Origin: Sclerotiophoma versabilis
Taxonomy: Eukaryota; Ascomycota; Dothideomycetes; Pleosporales; Didymellaceae
DNA: 64,000 nt
NCBI GenBank assembly: GCA_012274445.1
Contig: JAAROD010000004.1
Span: 1,674,001 to 1,738,000 of the forward strand
Direction of reading: 5' to 3'
Position numbers and translations under genes: made by a program. The notes below the pieces were generated by a model. The model ran no database searches and was not told the DNA's origin. It was given only the letters and a program-made list of their open reading frames with translations. Each line of letters begins with the position of its first letter. The stretch's first letter is position 1. Positions 44,801-55,405 of the stretch are shown one piece after another.

Positions 44801-45960
44801 ACGCAAACATTAGCATCACAATGCTTGATGATTTGACAGGCAATCGAGTCACGTGCCATGACCGGAAAGTGGTTGAGCGAGGCCCAGAACCAGTATCTGG
44901 TATACCATCAGCGTGCGATTCGGGCAAGCTGGCAATTGAATTTGTCCTCAAAATTGACGGCCCCGTTAATGCCACGCGTGCAGAGCGTGACTTCTGCCAA
45001 CAAACTGCGTTTCTCGGGTACGTTCGAGGAGAGCACAGTTGGTGCGTTCCCGGGACGAAGAACTCAACAATGACACTCAACAACTCTACCGCTGTGTTCA
45101 TCGGTTGTCGACCGAAACTGATTGCTGGTGAGGCGGACGTCCGCGTCAGCGCGAACGGGCAGGTAGAAGAAGCCGTGGGCCTTGACACAGTTTCCACGCT
45201 TTCCTCTGATTTTTATAATCAACATTTCACAAACAGTACCTCTGGCGCCACCACAGCTGGGGGTGCTAACGATCTGATCGCTCAAGCCCACGGCTACCTG
45301 TTTCATTTCCCCGGTGGGCGCTATCACAATGACTCGTTCTCTACCGATTTTATAAATTACTTTATGGTAAGACAGTCTAATGACAGTCGACTTCTCGACC
45401 CCAGGTCTCCACTGCCATCCCTTCAGGACATTACCGCGAAGCTTTATCCGGTGTACCGGAAGTTGTTTGCAATCTGGCTTGGTATCAACAAAGACAAGCT
45501 TCTCGTCCCACGGAGCGACGGCTCCACAATATCAATAGAAGGACAGACCAAGGAAGCTCAGATACGTATCTTTCTGTCGATACCTCTCTTTATCATGGCC
45601 GAGGTCATATTGGTCATTTATGCCATAGTTGCGGTTTGTATCTACCTTTGGCGACCAGGCAAGTTTCTAACGAGAATGCCAACCTCCATAGGTGCAATCA
45701 TTGCACTTTTTGCTGCTAGTGAGGCGGTTCAAGATATGCGCGGCACCAGTCTATTCACAAGGAAGGAACGCAGACAGCACTTGGAGAAGCTTGGGGCCAT
45801 GTATGGCTATGGCACATTCGTAGGCCCCGATGGTTTGTCACATGAGGGTATCGAAAAGGAGCCTCTTGTCAATGCTGTGCCGCTGCTGCGTGTAATGGAG
45901 AAAGTTCAGACGGGCATTTCGCAGAAGAGCATGGGGTTGAGACGCGGCAAAGGGCGCTGA
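41866..45960 (+). CDS. Large DUF3433 membrane protein with two repeats, 4 exons, 1313 aa
   Basis: Model: join(41866..42347, 42403..43821, 43873..44069, 44117..45960). Fungal multi-pass protein of unknown function. Each half starts with a DUF3433 unit: the first has YLPTIIALIFSVFWSWIDLQIKRLEPYHQL, the second the parallel VENYVPTALATLIEPIWILINR with LQPLEELRGG. Each unit is followed by a Trp/Lys helix, one membrane segment and a large probably extracytoplasmic part rich in Asn-x-Ser/Thr glycosylation sites, then another membrane segment. Hydrophobic spans include LLPLAAVIFASWALIIVLQLL and LAAVCTMALLANFLAVAF. The start MTSIRTPPP was chosen at a Kozak-like ATG; the frame is open further upstream. 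All junctions keep frame. Confidence 0.85.
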
Positions 45961-48232
45961 GCAACGTGTGCTCACTGACTATGCTCAGTAGAGATACACA
46001 AAAGCAAAACTTGCTTACATGCAAAGTCCTCGGTTACCTTTGCATCTTGCGGTCGCGCTATGGCGACTCGGCCGACTTGGCCGGCTCCTCTATACCAGCT
46101 TCTCTTGCTTCACTGGCAGACGGGAGATGAGGAAAGAAAACTAGCTCAAGTGTAAGTGGATGCCTCCCGCTCTGCCGCTGCGGAACACCCGCGTTCGGTC
46201 CACGGCATGAGTTGTGTGGTGTTGAGTAGTAATCTCCGCTGTCGAAGGCCGGACTTCAGCGAGGTGGCAGAGACGGGAGGTGCGACCGTGCAAAGATCTC
46301 GGAGAGTGGAGATGAAGGGAAGAAGAGCGAAAATTATCTGATCATGCAAACCCAAGGCTTGGGAGTTCGCTATTGAGGCAGGTACGAGAGGTGTCGTCAC
46401 TGTGGTGCTTCTGTTCTCCTCATTTTCTGGACGGTGCGTATCAGTCAGCAGCAGCACGCAGTTCTCCACATTGTTTGACATCCTTCCACAAGCCCACAAG
46501 TTCGTTGGCAGCAATGCTCGACATGCCATGGTGGAGACCATCCGTTTCGTTTCGCGCAGCCCGTCAGTCTCTGCTGGTCGTGACTGCCTGTCACCGCTGA
46601 ACCCACCACATTCGGAAACAAGCTTTGATGGTGGGGCACGCCGTCGCCGAAGCTGATCGTCAGCCTGGTCAATCATCATCACGACCTTCACGCCGCGTTG
46701 TTTTTGATGAAACAGGGTGACGATGCTAAAGGCGGTAAGTGCAGGCCAATCAGCCCGTGTCAGCAGCCTCTCCAGCTTTTACCGAGCGTCCTGCCGATCC
46801 ATCATCCACGCTGCGGCACAGCCACCCGCGCCAGCTCACTACCGCTGCTGATCATTCATGCTGTCTATTTTGATGTTCATCTAGACATGCAAAGAGGGCG
46901 AGATTGACAATTATACGGGGCATTCAATAAAGAAGGCTCGTATGAAGCCGAGAGGCAAAAGAGATGGCAACCAAAAATAAGGACCACACGCGCAGGCCGA
47001 GGGGCGGTGCATACCAAGCATCAACGCTCCCGCCATGCTTCACCCCTGCAGCAGATACGCATGCTGCGAGCCGTGACACAACCTCTCACTACCAGACCTG
47101 AGCGGCCAGATTTGCGCTTGCGTCACGAACACGGCGGTAAACACGAGTTGTACGACAGCCAGGCACCGCAAATGTCGCAAGAGCTGACTTGGTTCGTCGT
47201 CGACTGGCGATGAGCGCGAAAGTCGTGTGCGCTGAGATGAGCAGCCCAACGAATGAAATCGCGGAAAGTGGTGTTTGAGATTTAGCTTCGAAGCCATCGC
47301 GTTCCACACCAGACCTGACCCGGCTTGACTCCCTTATCGATAGGGCCGGATTCGACCACATGCAGGGCCCGGACGTTGAGTGCAAGGATCCCGCCGGCAG
47401 ACGTCAGGAGGCGATGTCCACCCATGCCTCTCCACTTGAGTCGTTCCCAGCTCTCTGTTTCAAAAACAATTCCCATCTGAAAGCTTTTGAGCCAATGAGA
47501 ATGGTGATGTACCTGCCCAGCGTTGCAGAACCTGAGCCGTCTTCACAGTCCGCTTGCTGTTACACTGCCGCTAGACCATGACGGGGGTCAGAGCCGGAAG
47601 ATGCCTTCAATCAATCGCTGCATGAGAGGCCCTCCTTCGTCGATTAGCCTGTGCTTGTCGGCCATGATCCGCTGTGGCACCAGCTGCTGCTTCCCTTGCC
47701 GGCCTGCACACGACTGATGTACGTACAGACCGCCACAGGCCAGCCCGCCTAAAAAGGTGGGTATCAGGATATATAGGATCCAGGGGCGCTCTTCTTGTTC
47801 CACATCGCAGGTTCATCACAGCAGTTCTTCCAGCTTCATCTTCTTTTACATATCTTGCCTGTGGCAGATATCACATTCCTTCTCGGCTGAACGTTGATTA
47901 TTGAAGAGCTAGTCTCATCCATCTACTCGTCTGTCCTACAGCACTTGAGACTTCGTGGTATGCATTTACTCCTGTTTCGCATGGGTTTTGAGTCGTCAAA
48001 TCCTTCCGTAACGGCCCCTCTTTACACACTGGCCTCCTGTTCGTGCTCAGCATTTGCCCGATCCATCACCATGGTCCAACTTGAATGAAAGTTATTTGCT
48101 GACAATTTACAGACATAGCTCGATACATCAACTCCAGACTACACGGTCACTACAAACAACATAAAATCGTCTAGCAGGCCTAGCGATTGCCAGAGATACC
48201 AACTTTTCACATTCTCTTACACAAACAACACG
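45961..48232. other. Long intergenic region (2.3 kb)
   Basis: No supportable gene. A 181-codon minus-strand open frame (46146..46691) begins with GTG, has no family resemblance and no splice context. TATATA at 47770..47775 could be a promoter element, but it is 458 bases from the AA11 start. The right end should be the AA11 promoter and leader. Confidence 0.4.
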
Positions 48233-49468
48233 ATGTTCTCCAAGGCCAGCGCCCTTTTGGCACTCGCTGCCAGCGCTTCCGCGCACATGATCCTGGAGTA
48301 CCCCGTTCCTTACGGCAAGGCTACTCTCAACAGCTCTCCCCTCGCTCCCGGTGACTACCCTTGCAAGCAGCGCTCCGGTGTCTACGAGGTGACAGAGATG
48401 AACCAGTGGAACGCTGGCGAGACCAAGACCATCTCTTTCATCGGTTCTGCAGTCCATGGTGGTGGCTCTTGCCAGTTCTCCATGACAACAGACACGGAGC
48501 CCACAGAGTCTTCCCAGTGGAAGGTCATTCACAGCGTTGTTGGCGGCTGCCCATCCAATGTCACGGGTAATCTCGAAGAGAACGCTGCCGGCCACGGTGC
48601 CGCTACCTTTCCCGTCACAATGCCCGAGAGCATGCCCGATGGTCGTTACACTTTCGCCTGGTCCTGGTTGAACAAGGTCGGAAACCGTGAGTTCTATATG
48701 AACTGCGCTCCTGTCCAGGTTGGTAGCTCCGGTGCAACTGCGTCTTCTGCCAGCGCTGCTTCTGCCCTCGGCGCCCTGCCCGATATGTTTGTTGCCAACC
48801 TTCCCGATACACAGTGCTCTACTACACAGGGTGAGGACTTCAACTACCCCGATCCTGGCACATCTATCGTCGACGGTAACAGCGCCAATCTTGGAGACTC
48901 CCTTTCTGGTGCTGGCTGCGCTTCTATGACCAAGATGGGTGCTGGTAACGGACAGATTGGCACTCCCACTCAGGCTCCTGGCTCCGGCTCTTCTGCCCCG
49001 ACTGCTACCCAGCCTGCTGCCACTTCTGCAGTCGCCTCTGCCCCTGCAGCCTCTGCCCCTGCGGCCTCATCGGCTCCTGGCTACTCTGCGGCTCCTGTCG
49101 CTTCGGCCTCGTCTGTCGTCTCAGTTCCTGGCCTCTTTGCCCCTGGTGCTTCCTCTGCGCCTGCTGCCACCCAGCCCGCTGCTTCTGCACCAGCTCCTAC
49201 CAAGCCAATCGCCTCTGCTGCTCCCGTTGCCTCCGCTGCTCCTAGCACTCCTTCCACCGGTGACGACTGCACTCCTTGCACCAACGACGGTGCTGTCGTC
49301 TGCATTGGCACCGACTCTTTCGGTCTCTGCAACCGTGGCTGCGCTGTTGCTCAGCAGCTCGCTGCTGGCATGGCTTGCACTGGCGGTACCATCGGCGCCG
49401 CTGCCAAGCGCTCCTTCCCTCGTGCGCACTTTCACAAGCGCCACGGCTCTGGACTACGTCTCATCTAA
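48233..49468 (+). CDS. Secreted AA11-type lytic polysaccharide monooxygenase with C-terminal Cys-rich module, 411 aa
   Basis: Copper enzyme that oxidatively cleaves chitin. The signal peptide MFSKASALLALAASASA ends exactly before His18, which becomes the N-terminal copper ligand. The second histidine is His75 (GSAVHGGGSCQFS, mature position 58) and the axial Tyr is in REFYMNCAPVQV. The first lines of the mature protein (HMILEYPVPYGKATLNSSPL) match the AA11 pattern. A long Ala/Ser/Pro linker (about residues 240-345) leads to a small module with DDCTPCTNDGAVVCIG and FGLCNRGC, an arrangement seen in AA11 proteins. Single exon. A basic tail follows (AAKRSFPRAHFHKRH). Such enzymes may act on insect, fungal or own cell-wall chitin. 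Confidence 0.88.
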   Translation: MFSKASALLALAASASAHMILEYPVPYGKATLNSSPLAPGDYPCKQRSGVYEVTEMNQWNAGETKTISFIGSAVHGGGSCQFSMTTDTEPTESSQWKVIHSVVGGCPSNVTGNLEENAAGHGAATFPVTMPESMPDGRYTFAWSWLNKVGNREFYMNCAPVQVGSSGATASSASAASALGALPDMFVANLPDTQCSTTQGEDFNYPDPGTSIVDGNSANLGDSLSGAGCASMTKMGAGNGQIGTPTQAPGSGSSAPTATQPAATSAVASAPAASAPAASSAPGYSAAPVASASSVVSVPGLFAPGASSAPAATQPAASAPAPTKPIASAAPVASAAPSTPSTGDDCTPCTNDGAVVCIGTDSFGLCNRGCAVAQQLAAGMACTGGTIGAAAKRSFPRAHFHKRHGSGLRLI

Positions 49469-50745
49469 GCGCGATGTAAGCCATCGCTTGACGATTGTCT
49501 CTTTCTCATAAACCTTTTCACTGTGATGGTTACGAAACGCATCGCATGGAGTTCGCTTGGCTTGGATACCCGCCCTGGTTAGGGTCTGGAAATAGGTCGG
49601 TTGGGTCTGCTTATTTGTACCGTTGGGTCAGCTCGCTTGCTTAGACAGCTTGGGCTTCTTTGGACACGTTCATTCTTGTTGTATATTCTTCTTCGTTCAC
49701 GCCACGCCTTGATGGCAGGTGTGCCCCTTTTGTTACTTTCTGTAGAGCTCTGTGCTAACCTCGACACACATACGTACCACCTATGTGCAGACATGTCAGG
49801 ATCAAATGATATACTCACATCAAATCTGCTCCTCTCTTTGGCACATGTGATCCTTGTTTCCGTACAACACAAGAGTCCTGCGGTGACTGTCAGTATAGCA
49901 CTAGACGAAATTCCTTACTTCCAAGTGGAAAGCTACCTAGATGCCTGAAGACCTCGCGTGAATCTGGACATCAAGCAAATTCAATGAAATAAATAAAAGG
50001 TATCGCATCAAGCCATACTGTATACGTCTGTTGTGTGCATTGTGTTGCTTGAGAGCCTCTTACTGACACACCTCGTACATCGAAGGAGTCGCGATAACAC
50101 TTACACAATAGCTCGAGCAGAGATACTGACACATGGAACATCTCCTCAAAGACTGACTGCACCTGCGCACCACATCCGAATGACATCGGAGCTGGTCTGT
50201 TAACGTAGTGAGTTTCTCATGGCTAAGCTACTGGTCATGAAGTGTAAGAAACTGGTGGGCTTTGACCAGAAACGCAGCATATCTCAATGTGTCCGTGACA
50301 TGACGACGATACTGAGACACTTACATCGCGAGACATCGAAGATAAGCTCATAGGTCAGCAATAGGCATGCAAACAGCTCGGCCTCGAACATGCTGTCATA
50401 TGTGTTCACGGCGGCTGCCCCATTGGACAAACTCGTGGGCGCAGACTTGGCAACGATCCCCTCAGCTCGATGCCTGCTGTGCGATGGGGTTAGCTACATA
50501 CGCACACCAACGCACTGCGAGCACGCGACGAAGCAGGCGACACATTTCCACACCATCCTACTTCTATTCTTCCGTCGCCGGTCAGCACTTACGAGCCACG
50601 AGCCTCGGCCTTCACTTCGCGTCCCGTCGCCACTCTCAGGGTTCGTGCGCCTCTCCGCCCCACTATCACCGCCTCGCGACCGTCTCCTCCACATTCTTCC
50701 CACGCCCACAGCTCCAGGTAAACAGCTCAGCACCGTTTGTCCAGC
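49469..50745. other. Intergenic region (1.3 kb)
   Basis: No supportable gene. The right end (50360-50745) is pyrimidine-rich and has a possible 5' UTR intron donor (AGGTAAAC near 50717), consistent with the leader of calcineurin A. Confidence 0.4.
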
Positions 50746-52715
50746 ATGGAGAACAACAAACAGGAGGTCGACCAGCAGTCGTACATGGACAATGCCATTC
50801 GCGCAGTCCAGCAGAAGAAGCCCATCCCTGAAATCGACTTTACCCTGCACACCATGGAAGACGGCACACAAGTGAGCACTCAGGAGCGAGTATGCAAAGG
50901 TATGCTCGCCACCACAGCTTTGTGAGCTCTCTAGCTAGCAGTAGCTCTTCTGCAACGTCAACATGTAGCCACATGACGCTGACCTCGCCGTGACCTTCAG
51001 ACGTGCAAGCCCCAGCCATCTACCCTCCCACCGACGAACAATTCTTTTCGCCCCAGGATCGCACAAAGCCCAACATCCAATTCCTGAAGCAACACTTCTA
51101 CCGCGAAGGTCGCTTGACCGAACAGCAGGCGCTATGGATCATCAAGAAGGGTGCAGAGATTCTGAGGTCAGAGCCTAACCTCCTGGAGATGGATGCTCCC
51201 ATCACAGTGTGCGGTGACGTTCATGGGCAATACTACGATCTGATGAAGCTTTTCGAAGTCGGTGGAGATCCAGCAGAGACTCGTTACCTGTTCTTGGGCG
51301 ACTACGTCGATCGTGGTTACTTCAGTATCGAGGTAAGGCAAGCGACATCGGATAGTAAGCACATGCTAACATCAGTAGTGCGTTTTGTACCTGTGGTCGC
51401 TGAAGATATGGTACCCAAATACACTCTGGTTGCTCCGCGGTAACCACGAATGTCGCCATTTGACCGATTACTTCACATTCAAGCTCGAATGCAAGCACAA
51501 GTACTCTGAGGCTGTCTACGAAGCGTGCATGGACGCCTTCTGCGCGCTCCCCCTCGCCGCCGTCATGAACAAGCAGTTCTTGTGTATACACGGAGGATTG
51601 AGCCCTGAGCTCCACACTCTCGACGATTTGAAAAGCGTATGTGGCAAGATGCATACGAACGTGGGCGTTGCTGACTTCTCCAGATCGACCGATTCCGCGA
51701 ACCGCCCACACACGGCCTCATGTGCGACATCCTCTGGGCCGATCCTCTCGAAGAGTTTGGACAGGAAAAGACCAACGACTTCTTCATCCACAACCACGTC
51801 CGTGGCTGCTCGTACTTCTTCTCCTACCCAGCCGCATGCGCCTTCCTCGAAAAGAACAACTTGCTCTCAATCATCCGCGCGCACGAAGCGCAGGATGCTG
51901 GATACCGAATGTATAGGAAAACAAGGACCACTGGTTTCCCCAGCGTCATGACCATCTTCAGTGCGCCGAATTACTTGGATGTCTATAACAACAAGGCCGC
52001 TGTCCTCAAGTACGAGAACAACGTCATGAACATCAGGCAGTTTAACTGCACACCTCACCCATACTGGCTGCCCAACTTTATGGATGTCTTCACATGGTCT
52101 CTGCCTTTCGTCGGAGAGAAGAGTAAGTGCCCGCCTGTGTTCCAAAAACGGTCAGCTAACATATGCCAGTCACCGATATGCTCATTGCGATCTTGAACAC
52201 GTGTTCCAAGGAAGAGCTGGAGGAAGAGACACCCAGCTCGCTAGCTTCTGGACCATCTTCCCCACAGCCGCTTGCCAACCTGGACCCAGACTCGACAGAG
52301 TTCAAGCGCCGCGCAATCAAGAACAAAATCTTGGCCATTGGCCGCCTCTCTCGCGTATTCCAAGTGTTGCGCGAAGAGTCTGAACGTGTTACTGAGTTGA
52401 AGACAGCATCTGGAGGTCGTCTACCGGCGGGTACACTCATGCTTGGTGCGGAAGGTATCAAGCAAGCTATCCACAGCTTCGAAGACGCCCGCAAGGTCGA
52501 TTTGCAGAACGAGCGTCTGCCGCCAAGTCACGAGGAAGTTCGCAAGTCCCAAGAGGTGCACCGAGAGCAGGCTCTCGAGAAGGCTACTAAGGATGCAGAG
52601 AACGACAAGGAGCTCGGCAGGGTCGCACGAAGAATCAGCATGTAAGTCTTCTTGTGAAATTCACACATTTCCATCTGCTGACAGGCACAGGTCTTCTGGG
52701 TCAAGGAAAGGCTAG
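50746..52715 (+). CDS. cnaA: Calcineurin catalytic subunit A (PP2B), 6 exons, 561 aa
   Basis: Model: join(50746..50899, 51001..51332, 51379..51636, 51684..52122, 52170..52641, 52685..52715). Calcium/calmodulin-dependent Ser/Thr phosphatase acting in stress response, cell-wall integrity and virulence signalling in fungi. Metal-site motifs are complete: GDVHGQYYD, GDYVDRGYFSIE and LLRGNHECRHLTDYF, then HGGLSPE and SAPNYLDVYNN. The calcineurin B-binding helix is VFTWSLPFVGEK. The region NKILAIGRLSRVFQVLREESE matches the calmodulin-binding site, and IKQAIHSFEDARKVDLQNERLPP matches the autoinhibitory segment. The last exon adds only ten residues (MHRSSGSRKG-type tail); alternative acceptors near 52691 could change it. 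Confidence 0.93.
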
Positions 52716-53071
52716 TTGCCAAAGAGCTTATTGAGGCTGAGTGAGTAAGCTAGGTTCGCTGGTCTTCAAGGTTTGTCCTGGTGTGGATATCATTGTTACC
52801 TACATACCACGCTGGCGTTGTGCGGACTAGTGGCGAGACCTAGAGGAAATGACTTTACGATGAACGGTAGTAATTTGCTAGCCAGACGCCGTGCTCTGGA
52901 CGAGTCGGTCTTTCATTGAAAATATATCACCACTTGCAAACTGCAGATCATACTTCCATCTCGAGTGAGCTCAACAAGCATTGGCCCAAGCTTCGACGGC
53001 CCGGAGATGAACCGATCCATCAAGTTCAGCATGCCAACTCTCCTCCACAGCAATGCTCATCTCCAAGCCCG
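52716..53071. other. Intergenic region
   Basis: Calcineurin 3' UTR and the leader of the next gene. Nothing else recognised. Confidence 0.4.
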
Positions 53072-55069
53072 ATGCCTCTATGGGTGGCCTCAGCGCCGCG
53101 ATTGCCGTCGCTAACGAAAGGACGAGCAATTGAACGCCTCCCCACCGTGTTTCGCTGTCGCCATGCAACGCCACGCTCGCTGAACCTCCGGGTCCGCTCC
53201 GCATCAACCCATGTGTCGCCCACAGCGATAAACTTGCGCCCAAACATACCGCCACGCAACAAAGAGCTCTACAGTGCATTGTCCGCGTTGAGTAAAGCTG
53301 CGGAGACTTATGTCAACATAAGTAGACTGCAATTGGCACTCACCGGGCTGGCGGCACAAGATGCTGTTACGAGAGTTGCTGGTGGGTTTCTTGAACGAGC
53401 AAGAAGGTCCAGCTGACAGAAGGCACAGTACTCGGTCTTAACAGCCAAGTCAGCGCCCAGAGACTTGCGCGCCTGCTCCTCGCGGATCCACTTGGCAATG
53501 AGGAAGCATGGGAGAAAGAGCTTGAGAAGGCTGGAGACGAGAATGAGAGGGCGGTGCTGCTGAAGTGAGCGCATCACGTCCAGCACAACTGAGCGGAGGG
53601 CGCTGACAATACACAGGTTCGGAGACGAGAATGATGTGTACCGGCCGACACCACTGTACAAGGTCCTCTCTGCGCCCTCGAGGGTCCTGCGAGCATACAA
53701 CCTGGAGGTCCTGGTCTCGACGCTGAACGTCAATACCGCAAATATGCTGACGACTGCCTCGACGGAGAGCGCGGAGGAATCGGTACTGGTGCCCAAGCTG
53801 CAGGCTACATCTGCGCGAGGCACCCCAGTACCCTACCCAGTGCACAAGACGTTGGTACTCGCCGAAGGACTTGACAAAGCGCTGGCGTTTGGCAGGTTTT
53901 CATCAGATAGCGCAGAGGATATGCGCGACATGGTCAAGGTGGCTGTGGACTTACCCGCACCACAAAAAGAGGCGGATGCAGATGCGCAAGCTGAGAGCGC
54001 AGTGGTCAACGTGGAAGTTGGCACGCAAGCGCTCGCAAGCTTCCGCGAATCCGTGGCGAACTCGCAAATCTTCGAACGTGGCTGGTTCACGAGTGGCCTG
54101 CCAACGCTTTCGCAATGGCTTACAGCCGACCTGCAACCCAGCGAACCGATCAAGCCTGCTATGAAAACCCTCATAACTTCGATCGCCAACGATGTCGAAA
54201 GAAAGCTCCTCAAGGACGACACAGCGCGCCTCGCACTCCTCGCATCAATACCAACCGACCGCGAGGTCACAGCAACCATTACGAAAGCCTTAGACGCCTG
54301 GGCTGAAAAGAGCCACACCGAGCTCCGTGATGAACTCGATGAAGCATTTTCCGCACGCAATTGGCACAAGCTGTCATGGTGGAAGCTTTTTTGGCGCGTC
54401 GACGATGTGACTATGCTCTCGCAAGAGATCATCGAACGCCGCTGGCTCATCAGCGCGGAGAAGAGCAGTATTTTCCTTGCTGGCCGGATGGCACAGGCTG
54501 GTTTCCCTGAAGACCTGCCAAAAATCATTGAACAGCAAGACATTCCGATAACTACCACGGAAACAGCGCCTACGCTCGAGAACCAGCCGACCAACCTCTC
54601 CACCGAGGTGAGAAAATTGCAGCCCTGGTCAGACAACATAGCGACTGCGCGCGAGGAACTGATCGCTGCGAATGTACCGCCTCTTCAAGCGCTCGCTCAA
54701 CGCCTGATCTTGCAGACAATGTCCACCACATCACTCTCCAGCGCGCTTTCTGCGTTGCTCTATGTCTCTTCGTCCTGTTCTGTGTTTGAAGCAAGCGCTG
54801 TGGCAGCGCTTGGACTCACCTTCTCGCTGCGTCGCATGCAGAAGCTATGGGAAGGTGCACGAGACAGCTGGCAAGGCACTGTCAGAGAGGAGGGTCGGAG
54901 AACGCTGAAAGCCACTGAGGATCTTGTCAGATTGATTATCAGGTCCAAAGAGCAGGGCAAGACGCAGGTTGACGAAAGAGCGGTTGAGAGGAGACATGCT
55001 AGGGAGGCTGTCAAGGCTGTTAGAGAAGCGCTTGCGAACATGCACAAGCAAGAGGATCAGCAGAAGTAG
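53072..55069 (+). CDS. Conserved fungal mitochondrial protein, probably Mmc1-like, 3 exons, 632 aa
   Basis: Model: join(53072..53381, 53429..53564, 53617..55069). The N-terminus looks like a mitochondrial targeting sequence: no acidic residues for the first stretch except one Glu, many Arg and Ser (RLPTVFRCRHATPRSLNLRVRS). The body has no enzyme signature I can see. Blocks such as YNLEVLVSTLN, FERGWFTSGLPTLSQWL, SWWKLFWRVDDVTMLSQEIIERRWL and the hydrophobic SALLYVSSSCSVFEASAVAALGLTFSLRRMQ near the end resemble the fungal Mmc1 C-terminal domain family. This family name comes from memory of the pattern and is moderate. The last ~60 residues form a highly charged helix. Confidence 0.65.
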
Positions 55070-55405
55070 GATTGCATTGGTGTATGAATGTTGTAAAAGA
55101 GGTTTATGTTAATACATCTGATAGCCTGACAAACCTTGATGTAGTCGACATCATTCTTTCTCTACCATTACAAAGAAAGCACCCTCAGTGACGTGTCGGC
55201 CCTTCTTCTGGGAGCGCATTCGCGAATTGTGACCAGAACTCCTACAACTCAACACCGACGTTCTTGATTTGATGACAATGTATTGGTGGCTGATGCGCCC
55301 CGCTTTTCTTGACGCTTCACCAACCTTCAGCTTGCAGGCACCGCAGAGCGCACCTCTGCCTTCGATGACCACGTCTAGTGAGCAGGCGCCAGTCGCTGGC
55401 CTAAT
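55070..55405. other. Intergenic region
   Basis: No gene recognised; a 3' UTR and a promoter are expected here. Confidence 0.4.

Noticed and set aside
46146..46691. 181-codon minus-strand open frame in a long gap
   Set aside because: Starts with GTG, arginine/serine-rich composition, no domain or intron support. Could be a lineage-specific gene, but the sequence alone does not support it.
47588..47803. Short minus-strand frame with a hydrophobic segment (WILYILIPTFLGGL)
   Set aside because: Opens with GTG, is only 71 codons long and has no supporting context.
53833..54639. 268-codon minus-strand open frame
   Set aside because: Antisense to the Mmc1-like gene and without its own start context or domains.
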